From NCBI GenBank assembly GCA_019058295.1, contig JAHPZI010000015.1, forward strand, positions 1 to 64,000: a DNA stretch of 64,000 nt. Direction: 5' to 3'. The position numbers and the translations under genes are program-made. The stretch is from Promethearchaeota archaeon (lineage in GTDB: Archaea > Asgardarchaeota > Lokiarchaeia > Sigyniarchaeales > SOKP01). Positions 36,494 to 44,692 of this stretch are shown piece after piece (position 1 is the first letter of the stretch; every line of letters starts with the position of its first letter). The notes below the pieces were generated by a model. The model worked only from the letters and a program-made list of their open reading frames with translations, did no database searches and was not told where the DNA came from.

Positions 36494-37306
36494 TTATTCC
36501 CGAAATTTTATATTCAAATCATCTTTTGCCCAGAAATAAGTAGTAATCATATAGAAACCAAAGTAAATTCCTGATATTTCAATTAATCCATCCCATAAAC
36601 ACATCATAATTGCTATACCAATCGGGGCATTGTGCCAACCAGTAGCTTCTTTTCCAATTTCGAATGTATCCGCTATTAGTATTGGTCGAACACCAATCAA
36701 CCATCCTACAAGATTAATATAAGAACCAATTATAGCTAAGAAAATAAATGATGCGAGCGGATATTTAACATCTTCATAGAATTTTAATGCTATAATAAAT
36801 CCTACAATGGTAAAAATAGAAACAAATAGTATCGAAAATAATGATACAGCTCTTCGGCTAACAGTTGCAGATTCTTGGCTTGATATAGTGAATAGAAGTA
36901 GGATTGATGCTAATATAACGAATACTATTGTCAAAATTATAAACTCTTTATCTCTTTTAAATGCTAATAATTTAGCAAAACTATACATTAACACCGTTGG
37001 AATTCCCCCTTCGATTGGACCTTGTAAAAGGGCTGTAGTTGGATATTTTATTTTTATTGACCAAAATAATGTTGGCGGTTCATACCAAGTTCTCCACCCA
37101 ATTCCTTGAAGGATTAATTCGAATATAATCCATAAAACTGAGCTGGAAAGATAAATCTTCCAAAATGCTTCTTCCTCATATTTATACTTTAATATTATTG
37201 ATAAAATTATGAAGATTATGGTAAGAATAAGATATGAGGTAAAATCTATACTCCCCGAATAATATCTTCCAAACCAAATATTTAAATCGCCAGGTTTAAC
37301 TTCCAT
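36494..37306 (-). CDS. Multi-pass membrane protein, unknown function
   Basis: About 270 residues with seven to eight hydrophobic helices. Polar features include QGIGWRTWYEPPTLFW and LLQGPIEGGIPTVLMY between helices near 70-105. GKEATGWHNAPIGIAIMMCL lies near 220. The conserved-looking aromatic and glycine loops suggest a ligand-binding or transport role, but I recognise no family. ATG 37306 is preferred over the in-frame GTG at 37315. It is not close to any same-strand neighbour. Confidence 0.55.
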   Translation of the reverse strand: MEVKPGDLNIWFGRYYSGSIDFTSYLILTIIFIILSIILKYKYEEEAFWKIYLSSSVLWIIFELILQGIGWRTWYEPPTLFWSIKIKYPTTALLQGPIEGGIPTVLMYSFAKLLAFKRDKEFIILTIVFVILASILLLFTISSQESATVSRRAVSLFSILFVSIFTIVGFIIALKFYEDVKYPLASFIFLAIIGSYINLVGWLIGVRPILIADTFEIGKEATGWHNAPIGIAIMMCLWDGLIEISGIYFGFYMITTYFWAKDDLNIKFRE

Positions 37307-37466
37307 TTTAATCACTCTATTTCATATATTGATAGTTAATAATGATGATTGATAATTAGTGATGATCAAATTTGAATATATGATATCACATACATAATAC
37401 ATTACTATAATACGAATATCCATATAACATTTAAATATCATAAAAAGAATACTTTTATTTAAAAAA

Positions 37467-37832
37467 ATGACGTTAGTTAATAAAAATTTAATTGAATTGA
37501 CGAAATTGGTTTTTTCTGAAAAATATGACTTTATAGCAGAACCACAAAAAATTAAAGGTAAATCTGGAAAGATTTGGACTTTTGATGGTCTTGTAAAAAA
37601 TGCCACTTCATTATTCGGAATCTTTATTAGAGACTGGAAAAGAGAAATAAGTATAACGCAATTGCGACAATTACATAAAGCATGTTTAGATGTCCCAGGT
37701 ATAGAAGGGGGAATTATGATTTGTAATATAATCTCCGATTTTTCTCGTGATTACTCGAATCAATTTGGAATCCAGCTTTTATCTAAAGGGCATTTGATTT
37801 CGAAACTAAGAACCCGCCAATTTCAATATTAA
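37467..37832 (+). CDS. Small protein with possible PD-(D/E)XK nuclease-like fold
   Basis: 121 residues. The order matches the restriction-endonuclease-like core: an N-terminal helix ELTKLVFSEK, a strand with FDGLVKN, a strand with GIFIRDWKREISI (acidic residue and lysine in the E-x-K position), a helix TQLRQLHKACLDV, and the strand GGIMICN. Mrr-type and archaeal recombinase-like nucleases share this. No methylase or specificity gene adjoins it, so a complete restriction system is not supported. Any catalytic assignment remains tentative. Confidence 0.5.
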   Translation: MTLVNKNLIELTKLVFSEKYDFIAEPQKIKGKSGKIWTFDGLVKNATSLFGIFIRDWKREISITQLRQLHKACLDVPGIEGGIMICNIISDFSRDYSNQFGIQLLSKGHLISKLRTRQFQY

Positions 37833-37872
37833 TTAGCAAATAGCAAATGGAAAAATAACACGCTAATTAGAA

Positions 37873-38754
37873 CTATATAAATCCACTCGTTTTCAAGCCA
37901 CCTTCCATCCAACTTATCAATAAATGTAAACCAATAATATTCTCCTTGGTATGGATTGTAGAATTTGGAATGTATGTTTCGAGATATTTTGATGCGAGAT
38001 ATTCTATAGATGGATTTTCGCTATACCATTGTATTAATGATTCTTTTACCTTAAAATAGAAGTCCTGTAGCTCATCTAGCAATTTATCAAGAGTCTTATC
38101 ACTCAACACTCCAAAATGTGCCATAGATACTGAATCAATATCTCCTCTCATGTTTCTTAGTCTCTTAAAAGTCTTTAAGAGTTCAGATTCATTAAATTCG
38201 GGTGGCATTATGTTTGGTGCAATAGTGTGTTCATCCCAAAAATACAAAATTGAATCACCAGTGAAAAGGTTTCTATTGTTTTCGTCTAAAACAGCAATTG
38301 AGTCTTGAGTATGCCCAAAGAAATTCAAGACTTTCAAATCCAAACCATTTAAATCGATAACATCTCCTTCTTTTAAAGGGGTTATATCTCCTTCTATAGG
38401 TGGTATCGTATAACCAAATGCCTCATTCATTATTCTTGGATCTTTTAAATGTTTTATGGCATTTTCAGACGCAAGAATTTCAAAATCCCCATTCAATTTT
38501 TTCAGCTTTTCACATGCCTGGACATGGTCCCAGTGGCTGTGTGTTAAAAGTAATTTTTGTATTGGAAATAAACCAAATTCTTTTAATTTCTTTACTACTT
38601 TCCGAGACGCTAACGGTTCGCTCGTGTCAAACATCATACGTTCTCCACCATTTTCAATTATATAAATGGCCATTGTGCCTGGCAAACGAAATAACATACC
38701 ATCAATGAGATATGTATTCTCATTAAACTTTCCTTCATCAGTAATTTGTCCCAT
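37873..38754 (-). CDS. Metallo-beta-lactamase-fold hydrolase
   Basis: 293 residues. The metal motif THSHWDHVQ (H-x-H-x-D-H) is near 70, the third ligand is in FFGHTQDSIAV, the bridging aspartate in LFTGDSILYFW, and a final histidine in SMAHFGVL. This matches the glyoxalase II-like branch with two zinc ions. The C-terminal helical extension resembles LACTB2 or lactonase-type enzymes. The substrate is unknown (thioester, lactone or nucleic acid). A TATTTAAATA element about 50 bases upstream may be its TATA box. Confidence 0.85.
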   Translation of the reverse strand: MGQITDEGKFNENTYLIDGMLFRLPGTMAIYIIENGGERMMFDTSEPLASRKVVKKLKEFGLFPIQKLLLTHSHWDHVQACEKLKKLNGDFEILASENAIKHLKDPRIMNEAFGYTIPPIEGDITPLKEGDVIDLNGLDLKVLNFFGHTQDSIAVLDENNRNLFTGDSILYFWDEHTIAPNIMPPEFNESELLKTFKRLRNMRGDIDSVSMAHFGVLSDKTLDKLLDELQDFYFKVKESLIQWYSENPSIEYLASKYLETYIPNSTIHTKENIIGLHLLISWMEGGLKTSGFI

Positions 38755-38806
38755 TTCATTACCTCTTGTTTTTCGATTTATTATAGATTTATATTTTTTA
38801 TAGATT

Positions 38807-38816
38807 TATTTAAATA
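38807..38816 (-). promoter_or_regulatory. TATA-box candidate for the MBL gene
   Basis: TATTTAAATA is a symmetrical archaeal TATA-like box about 53 bases before the MBL start. A start site 25 bases downstream would give a leader of about 28 bases. Because it is palindromic, it could also serve the other strand. Confidence 0.3.
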
Positions 38817-39048
38817 TCTTTATATAAAATAAGCTATGTCGAATAAACTTAAAAAGATATATGTTTTTTAGAAATCTAAATTACATTTCTGTTAGGATTT
38901 AGAAGATTAGTGTTAAATTTTAATTGGATAATTCATAGTTTATAAAATATAAATTAAAAATTTTAAAAATTTACATTATTACTAAAATTTATTAGTTTTT
39001 ATCATAAAATTAAATTTGGAATAGTTATTGTTAAGGGATTGAATTCAA

Positions 39049-39597
39049 ATGCAAGATGCTGTGTTTAAACTGTGTATATTCGGGGACGGGGGAGTTGGAA
39101 AGACAACCTTAGTGAACAAGTATCTTACAGGAGTATTTAAAAATTCAACAATGACTATTGGTATAGATTTTCATATAAAAACACTATTAATTGACGGAAT
39201 TAAAGTAAGATTGCAAATATGGGATTTTGCGGGTGAAGAACGTTTCAGATTTCTTTTACCAAGTTATATAGTAGGAGCTTCAGGGGGGATTTTTATGTAT
39301 GATATCACAAGATTTTCAAGCTTAAAAAACTTAAACGATTGGTTAGATGTACTTAATCATGGGGCGTCAGCGATAGAGAACCAAATCCCTATTTTATTGG
39401 CGGGGGGAAAGGCCGATCTTGAGGAAAATAGAGCAATTGATAAAGAATTAGGTTTTGAAACAGCAAAAGAAAATAACTTATGCGGTTTTCTTGAATGTTC
39501 TGCCAAAACTGGGGAAAATGTGGATCTTATCTTCGAAACCATTACTCGAAAAATAATAAAAAAAGCAGGAATCTTTGAAGTAAAACCAACTTTTTAA
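39049..39597 (+). CDS. Rab/Ras-like small GTPase
   Basis: 182 residues forming one Ras-superfamily domain, typical of Asgard archaea. G1 is GDGGVGKTT (12-20), the switch I threonine T36 is in TIGIDF, G3 is WDFAGEE (58-64), G4 is GGKADL (119-124) and G5 is ECSAKTG. G3 has Glu where Rab has the catalytic Gln (WDTAGQE), and G4 has Gly in place of Asn of NKxD. Both can lower GTP hydrolysis or change nucleotide affinity. There is no C-terminal cysteine, so no prenylation. A longin-like protein is encoded nearby. Confidence 0.93.
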   Translation: MQDAVFKLCIFGDGGVGKTTLVNKYLTGVFKNSTMTIGIDFHIKTLLIDGIKVRLQIWDFAGEERFRFLLPSYIVGASGGIFMYDITRFSSLKNLNDWLDVLNHGASAIENQIPILLAGGKADLEENRAIDKELGFETAKENNLCGFLECSAKTGENVDLIFETITRKIIKKAGIFEVKPTF

Positions 39598-39736
39598 ACT
39601 AAATATAAAATATAGATAAAGTAGAAACTCTTTCTTTGATGAACAATGCAATCCATCTTATAAATGCTAAGTTTGATTTAATAAAGGACTATAACCTATA
39701 GAAAATAATTAAAGATCTCTTTTTTCTAAGAAAACC

Positions 39737-39745
39737 TTTTAAATA
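39737..39745 (+). promoter_or_regulatory. TATA-box candidate for the DUF1847 gene
   Basis: TTTTAAATA lies 52 bases before the ATG at 39797. A start site about 25 bases downstream would leave a leader of about 30 bases, enough for the AAAGGG motif just before the start codon. Confidence 0.3.
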
Positions 39746-39796
39746 AAAAACCAAGATACATTTTAAATCATATAATAAAAAAAGTAAAGGGATAAA

Positions 39797-40528
39797 ATGA
39801 CTTTAGAAAAAAATAATTCAAAAGAGAAAAACGATAAGAGTTTATCTTATCCAACTTGCCATAAATGTAATAGTATAAATTTTTGCACGGTTGGAAGGGC
39901 AAGTAAAATATTAGATAATTGTCCCATGAAAATTTATCCGGAAGTTCAAAAACAAGCAAAAGAACTTTACAAGACGGATGAATTTGTGAAAAAATCAACA
40001 GGAGTTGCATCTATAGTTGAGGCGACAGGTTATATCCACTGGCCTCGCTTAAAAGATACAGTGGAATATGCAAAAGGAATGGGTTATACAAAACTAGGAA
40101 TGGCATTTTGCGTTGGTATGCTTGAAGAAGCTAGAAAAATCGCAGAAATTTTAGAAAAATATGGTTTTGAAGTGAGTTCCGTTTGTTGCAAAACGGGGAG
40201 CGTAAAAAAAACGGCTGTAGGAGTCCCAGAAGAATTTACAATGTTTTCTAAAACGGGCTATACTATAGGCTGGATTACTTGTAATCCTGCAGCCCAAGCA
40301 TTACTTTTAAATAAAGTTAAAACGGATATGAACATAATCGTTGGGCTCTGTGTGGGTCACGATATAACCTTTACTCACCTTTCTGAAGCGCCTGTTACAA
40401 CATTAATCGCAAAAGATAGATCGATGCCTCATAATCCTGCGGGAGTTTTATTTTCTCACTATGGTAAGGAGTTCTTTTCTCGTGAGTTTAAAGAACTGAG
40501 GAGTAAAGAAATGAAAAAAAAAGGCTAA
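39797..40528 (+). CDS. DUF1847 family metal-binding protein
   Basis: 243 residues. The N-terminus holds a cysteine set, CHKCNSINFC and later NCPMKIYP, as in DUF1847. The body follows with MGYTKLGMAFCVGMLEEARKIAEIL, SVCCKTG, WITCNPAAQALLLNKV, and GLCVGHDITFTHLSEAPVTTLI. The regularly placed cysteines (FCVG, CCKTG, TCNP, LCVGHD) may bind a metal or Fe-S cluster. The family is found in anaerobes, and the biochemical role is unknown. It ends about 50 bases from the convergent longin-like gene. Confidence 0.85.
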   Translation: MTLEKNNSKEKNDKSLSYPTCHKCNSINFCTVGRASKILDNCPMKIYPEVQKQAKELYKTDEFVKKSTGVASIVEATGYIHWPRLKDTVEYAKGMGYTKLGMAFCVGMLEEARKIAEILEKYGFEVSSVCCKTGSVKKTAVGVPEEFTMFSKTGYTIGWITCNPAAQALLLNKVKTDMNIIVGLCVGHDITFTHLSEAPVTTLIAKDRSMPHNPAGVLFSHYGKEFFSREFKELRSKEMKKKG

Positions 40529-40575
40529 TCTCCCATATTTTTCATAATTTTTCTTTTTAGAAAAATATAATTTTA

Positions 40576-41067
40576 TCATAGACTAGTTTTTTGGTTAGAG
40601 ATGCTTCTAACTTTTTTTATCCATTCGGAGAATTCGGGTAAATTTTTTTTAAGGTTATGTATAGGTAAAGCATTTTTCTTTTTACTGACCATTAGAGAAT
40701 CTTTAATTTCTCTAGTGAAATCGTTAAAAGGACTGAGATCTACAATAATTTCATTTTTCAAGTGTTCTCTATACAAGTTGAGAAATTTATGCGCAATTAA
40801 TTCTAATTCATAATTAATAGTTCTTGAACCAATATTTTCATTGGAATTTGCAATAAATAATATATTTTCTTTCTTAAGAATTCCAAAACATTTATATCCA
40901 AAATTTATACTTGTAATCTTCGTTTCAATAATCATTTCAGCAACTTTATTTATGGCACACATTAGACCTCCAAAAAGTTGATCATCAATCTTTTTATTGT
41001 AAACTCGATGATATAAGACAATTCCTGAAATGTCAATTATCCAAATATCTTGTAAAATATTAACCAA
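40576..41067 (-). CDS. Longin/roadblock-type small protein (putative)
   Basis: 163 residues. The first 115 follow the longin pattern: strand IWIIDISGIVLYHRVY, helix LFGGLMCAINKVAEMI, strands INFGYKCFGILKKENILFIANS, and a long helix YELELIAHKFLNLYREHLKN. Longin and roadblock domains partner small GTPases in Asgard archaea and eukaryotes. The C-terminal 40 residues are basic and probably flexible. It starts at TTG 41067. With a Rab-like gene 1 kb away it may be a GTPase regulator. The fold is inferred from pattern only. Confidence 0.5.
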   Translation of the reverse strand: MVNILQDIWIIDISGIVLYHRVYNKKIDDQLFGGLMCAINKVAEMIIETKITSINFGYKCFGILKKENILFIANSNENIGSRTINYELELIAHKFLNLYREHLKNEIIVDLSPFNDFTREIKDSLMVSKKKNALPIHNLKKNLPEFSEWIKKVRSISNQKTSL

Positions 41068-41341
41068 TTAAGAACCCTTTTTTGTAGATTGAAAATTTTA
41101 TATGATATTCGATCCTATAAAATTTTTGTTTATTTGATCATAAACTTAATTAATTTAAAGTTATGGTATCATTTACATGATTTTATAGCGGCAGCACGAA
41201 CATAATTTTAATCCTAAATAAATTCAATATACCCTACTGTCTAAATAGATAGAGAAAATAAAAGCTACTTTTGAGAAAGATTATTATATAAATTTTTGAA
41301 AAAAAAAAATATTTTAGTGAAAATGTTATTTTATTTTGTCA

Positions 41342-41740
41342 CTATTTCTTTTCCTCTCGTAAGTAGAAATAAATGTCAACAACAATGAGTATACCAACGA
41401 CAATCATATCCATAATTGCGCTTGATAAATTAGCTGCTGTATATCGCACATATGTTAAAGACACAATATCTAGGATCTCTAACATAATAAGCCATAAAAT
41501 CGCAAGTTCAAAGACGATTTTTACATTCTCCCATTCTCCTCTCTTAACTGCGATCAGAGCAAAAATCCCAAGAATTATAATAGTTCCTCCCCAGAGTCGC
41601 AAAAGAGGGGGATTTCTATAAACAGCATTAATTAAATCAGAATATAACTCTGGAATCACCAAGAAAATACATCCATAGACAAAAGCAACGATGGCGTTGA
41701 TTATTAAAATAATTTTCATCTCTTTCGACAATTCTGCCAT
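41342..41740 (-). CDS. Small four-helix membrane protein
   Basis: 132 residues with four hydrophobic helices: IILIINAIVAFVYGCIFLVI, LLRLWGGTIIILGIFALIAV, IVFELAILWLIMLEILDIVS and IMDMIVVGILIVVDIYFYL. The loop PELYSDLINAVYRNPPLLRLWGG resembles proteins annotated DUF4345 or DoxX-like, but I am not sure. It stands alone between a 270-base gap (nothing recognised) and the HAD gene, in divergent orientation to the latter. Confidence 0.55.
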   Translation of the reverse strand: MAELSKEMKIILIINAIVAFVYGCIFLVIPELYSDLINAVYRNPPLLRLWGGTIIILGIFALIAVKRGEWENVKIVFELAILWLIMLEILDIVSLTYVRYTAANLSSAIMDMIVVGILIVVDIYFYLREEKK

Positions 41741-41978
41741 TCTAATTTTTCACCTTTTATTATTTTTAATAATTTTGAATTTCCTTTTTTTTCAAAAAAA
41801 AAATGCAAATATCAATAAGTTAGATTTTTATATAAATCTTCTTACAAAACTGTCGATATGATAGATTTATAAGAGCCTTTTTGATTGATTAAATCATTTT
41901 AAACTATTTTTATTATAGTTTAACAAGGTATAACGAATAAAATAAAAATTTATCTAAATTTGAATATTGATTAAGATA

Positions 41979-42545
41979 ATGAGAATAGCGATTGATATCG
42001 ATGGCGTTTTAATAGATTTAATGGTAACTTATTGTGAAATTTTTAACGAGAAATATAAAACTGAATATACCAAAAAAGACGTTAATAATTGGGAGTTTTT
42101 TAGAGATTGGAATATTAGCGAAGAGGAATGTTTCGAAATATTTTATCAATTATATGAAAATTCGATGCCAGTTCCTTTTATTGACGAGAGCGCTCCCGAA
42201 TATATGAGGAAATTAAATACTTCGCACGATGTATACATCGTTTCAGCGAGGGAATCTCAGTATAAAGCTCAAATCTTGAAAAAGCTCAATTATCATAATG
42301 TTAAAAAAAAAATCCAATATATTGACCTAATTTTACTCCATCATAAACCATACGATGTGAAAATAAACCAAGATTTTGATGTATATGTAGACGATAATCC
42401 AAACTTAGCAAAATCCATTAGCAAGGTGAAGGAAAGATATTTACTTCTATATGATCAACCCTGGAATCAGAATTTTTATTGTAAGGATAATGTTATAAGA
42501 GTTTTTAATTGGAAAGAAGTATATGAAACGATTAATGAGTTCTAA
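41979..42545 (+). CDS. HAD-superfamily 5'-nucleotidase (NT5C-like)
   Basis: About 188 residues. The HAD motif I IAIDIDGVLIDL has the two catalytic aspartates at 6 and 8. The helical cap follows with WEFFRDWNISEEECFEI. The motif II region YIVSAR is near 88, and motif IV VYVDDNPNLA is near 141. Length and cap match 5'(3')-deoxyribonucleotidases or sugar phosphatases of the NT5C type. It likely dephosphorylates nucleotides. ATG 41979 is chosen over an upstream in-frame TTG (41967). Confidence 0.8.
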   Translation: MRIAIDIDGVLIDLMVTYCEIFNEKYKTEYTKKDVNNWEFFRDWNISEEECFEIFYQLYENSMPVPFIDESAPEYMRKLNTSHDVYIVSARESQYKAQILKKLNYHNVKKKIQYIDLILLHHKPYDVKINQDFDVYVDDNPNLAKSISKVKERYLLLYDQPWNQNFYCKDNVIRVFNWKEVYETINEF

Positions 42546-42682
42546 TTAAACAGCTTATAATTTAGAATTAGATTAGTAAATAATCTGCATTTTTATGTAT
42601 ATTCTCTTCAGCTATATTTTATTAACTCAAAATTTAGTTCTAAACAAGTATTTGCTTGGGATTTTAAAAAAAAAATTAGGAA

Positions 42683-43888
42683 TTAAATATTTTCTATAAT
42701 AACGGCTTCTGATACACCGCCACCACCGCATAATGTTGCCATCCCATATGAATCGCCTCGTTTCTTCATTTCATGGATTAAGGTCACGATGATTCTCGCT
42801 CCAGTACAACCTACAGGATGACCGAGCCCTATCCCCGAACCGTTCACATTTGTTTTCTCTATGTTCCAATTTAGTTGCTTTGCCACTGCTACATATTGGG
42901 CGCCAAATGCCTCATTACATTCAACTAAATCAATATCTTCATATTTCATACCAGCTTGTTTAAGCGCTAAAGGACTGCTATGCATAGGGCCCATGCCCAT
43001 GTATTTTGGATCGTTGCCGATTTTCGCAAAGCTCTTCACATTAATCTTAGCTAATGGGCTCAATCCTAAATCTTGCGCCTTACCATAAGTGGTTACGAGT
43101 GTCAAAGCAGCTCCATCGTTAATACCCGAAGAGTTTCCCGCAGTTACTGTGCCATCTTTCTTGAAGGCAGGAGGTAATTTTGCTAAAGCTTCCATAGTTT
43201 GACCCTGTCTAAAATGCTCATCCTTATCAAATACATAAGATTTTCTCCTTGTTTTTACTTCCACAGGAACAATCTCATCTTTAAATCTACCGGAATTTGT
43301 CGCATTTTCAGCATTATTCTGAGACCTTAATGCCGCCTCATCTTGCATTTGTCTTGTGATTCCATATTTTTCAGCAATAAATTCGGCTGTTAAACCCATA
43401 ATATATCTTTCCTTTGGAGCAAACACCTTACTTCCCGCATGTAAGCCTTCCATTATCCCACATTTCATTTCTTGATTCTGCAATCTTGCTCCAAATCGTG
43501 CTGAAGGAATGTAATAGGCACAATTACTCATGCTTTCAGTACCTCCTGCTAAAACGAGGCTTGATTGCCCAACTAAAAGATCGCACATAGCAGCCCTTAT
43601 TGCCTCCATCCCTGAAATACATACTCTATTTATCGTCATAGCAGGAACTTCAAAGGGAATATCAGCGAGAATAGCACCAACTCGGGCGACATTCATTTCT
43701 TCTTGCGGCTCAAGGCAGCATCCAGACTTTACATCTGAAATAATCGCTGGGTCGATACCTGTTGTTTCAATGCAATCTTTTATTACGAAACTGAGCAATT
43801 TACCTGCATTATATGGTAGAAGCGACTTGCCAAAAGCTCCAATAGCAGTTCTTTTAGCATAACAAATAACTATATCATCATCATTCAT
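42683..43888 (-). CDS. Thiolase (acetyl-CoA C-acetyltransferase)
   Basis: 401 residues, normal length. The catalytic cysteine is in MTINRVCISGMEAI near 90, with NEAFGAQYV near 326. The active histidine is in GSGIGLGHPVGCTGARI near 353, and the second cysteine in ATLCGGGGVSEAV near 390. It condenses two acetyl-CoA or cleaves beta-ketoacyl-CoA, serving lipid or mevalonate precursors or fatty-acid oxidation. The absence of a linked HMG-CoA synthase or DUF35 gene favours the catabolic type or an unlinked pathway. It is a single gene. Confidence 0.92.
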   Translation of the reverse strand: MNDDDIVICYAKRTAIGAFGKSLLPYNAGKLLSFVIKDCIETTGIDPAIISDVKSGCCLEPQEEMNVARVGAILADIPFEVPAMTINRVCISGMEAIRAAMCDLLVGQSSLVLAGGTESMSNCAYYIPSARFGARLQNQEMKCGIMEGLHAGSKVFAPKERYIMGLTAEFIAEKYGITRQMQDEAALRSQNNAENATNSGRFKDEIVPVEVKTRRKSYVFDKDEHFRQGQTMEALAKLPPAFKKDGTVTAGNSSGINDGAALTLVTTYGKAQDLGLSPLAKINVKSFAKIGNDPKYMGMGPMHSSPLALKQAGMKYEDIDLVECNEAFGAQYVAVAKQLNWNIEKTNVNGSGIGLGHPVGCTGARIIVTLIHEMKKRGDSYGMATLCGGGGVSEAVIIENI

Positions 43889-44231
43889 AACTTATATCAT
43901 CTTTTTGATTTGTCTTATATAATATGTTATTAAACATGAACTCAACAAAAAAAGTTACTAATTTCTAAGAGGTTTCTTTCACATTTTATTTTTATTTTTA
44001 TAAACAGCACATTTACGGTGTTTCCTTACCTTTTAATTTAGAATTAGATTTTTTTATTTGTTTTATATTTCAAGGGATAAAATAAAAATAAAAAAAAAAT
44101 AGAGTTATGGAATTTTTTTCCAATTTTTTTCTCTCGGTTTATTTAAAATTCCACTAGTAAATAATTTTTATCACACTTAAAGAGAAGCAGATTAAATTTT
44201 TACTTTTTTTATTTTTTGTTTCAATTTTTTA
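43889..44231. other. Intergenic gap, nothing recognised
   Basis: About 340 bases of A/T-rich sequence with several poly-A and poly-T tracts. A 17-bp string (AATTTAGAATTAGATT with flanks) near 44036 also occurs near 42560, but no larger repeat was found. No RNA fold or coding frame is evident. Confidence 0.5.
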
Positions 44232-44483
44232 TTAATAACTTCTTCTTCTAGAATAACTAGGTCGAGGTCCTTTTTTAGTCACTACCACATCGGTTGCTTG
44301 TGGTCCTTTCTTCCCCTCAGTAATATTAAATTCGACTTCGTCTCCTTCAAAAATCTTTTTAAATTCGTCTTCATCCCCTTTAATTCCGCTATAGTGGACA
44401 AATACATCTTGCGACCCGTCTTCCAAAGTTATAAATCCAAAGCCTTTGCGGCTATCAAACCATTTTACTGTTCCTTTTTCCAT
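44232..44483 (-). CDS. cspA: Cold-shock-domain protein with Arg/Ser tail
   Basis: 83 residues. The RNA-binding motifs RNP1 KGFGFI (13-18) and RNP2 DVFVHY (26-31) are intact, as are the leading TVKWFD and the [18 protein letters not shown] strands. It binds single-stranded RNA or DNA and melts secondary structure. After the fold there is a short [10 protein letters not shown] tail, rare in bacterial Csp and reminiscent of Arg/Ser RNA-binding tails. It may act at low temperature or in general translation. It is a single gene. Confidence 0.93.
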   Translation of the reverse strand: MEKGTVKWFDSRKGFGFITLEDGSQDVFVHYSGIKGDEDEFKKIFEGDEVEFNITEGKKGPQATDVVVTKKGPRPSYSRRRSY

Positions 44484-44692
44484 TATTGTTACCTATTAAA
44501 TGTTCCCTATATAATTTATTTATCATTGTTTCAAAACAGAAACAATCATATCTAAAAAGGATTAGATTTCTAATAAATAATTGTGTTTCTTTTCAAAATT
44601 TTTTTTAAAAAAAATGAATAAAAAAATATTAATAACTAATTCTATGAATTATTACCCATTAAATTTTTTTTTCACGCTATAAATATAAAGAA

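Noticed and set aside
37322..37606. Minus-strand frame of 94 codons
   Set aside because: It overlaps the start of the nuclease-like gene and reads through an AT-rich spacer; no domain is visible.
42555..42575. Repeat shared with 44030-44050
   Set aside because: Only about 17 bases of AT-rich sequence are shared, which can arise by chance in this composition.
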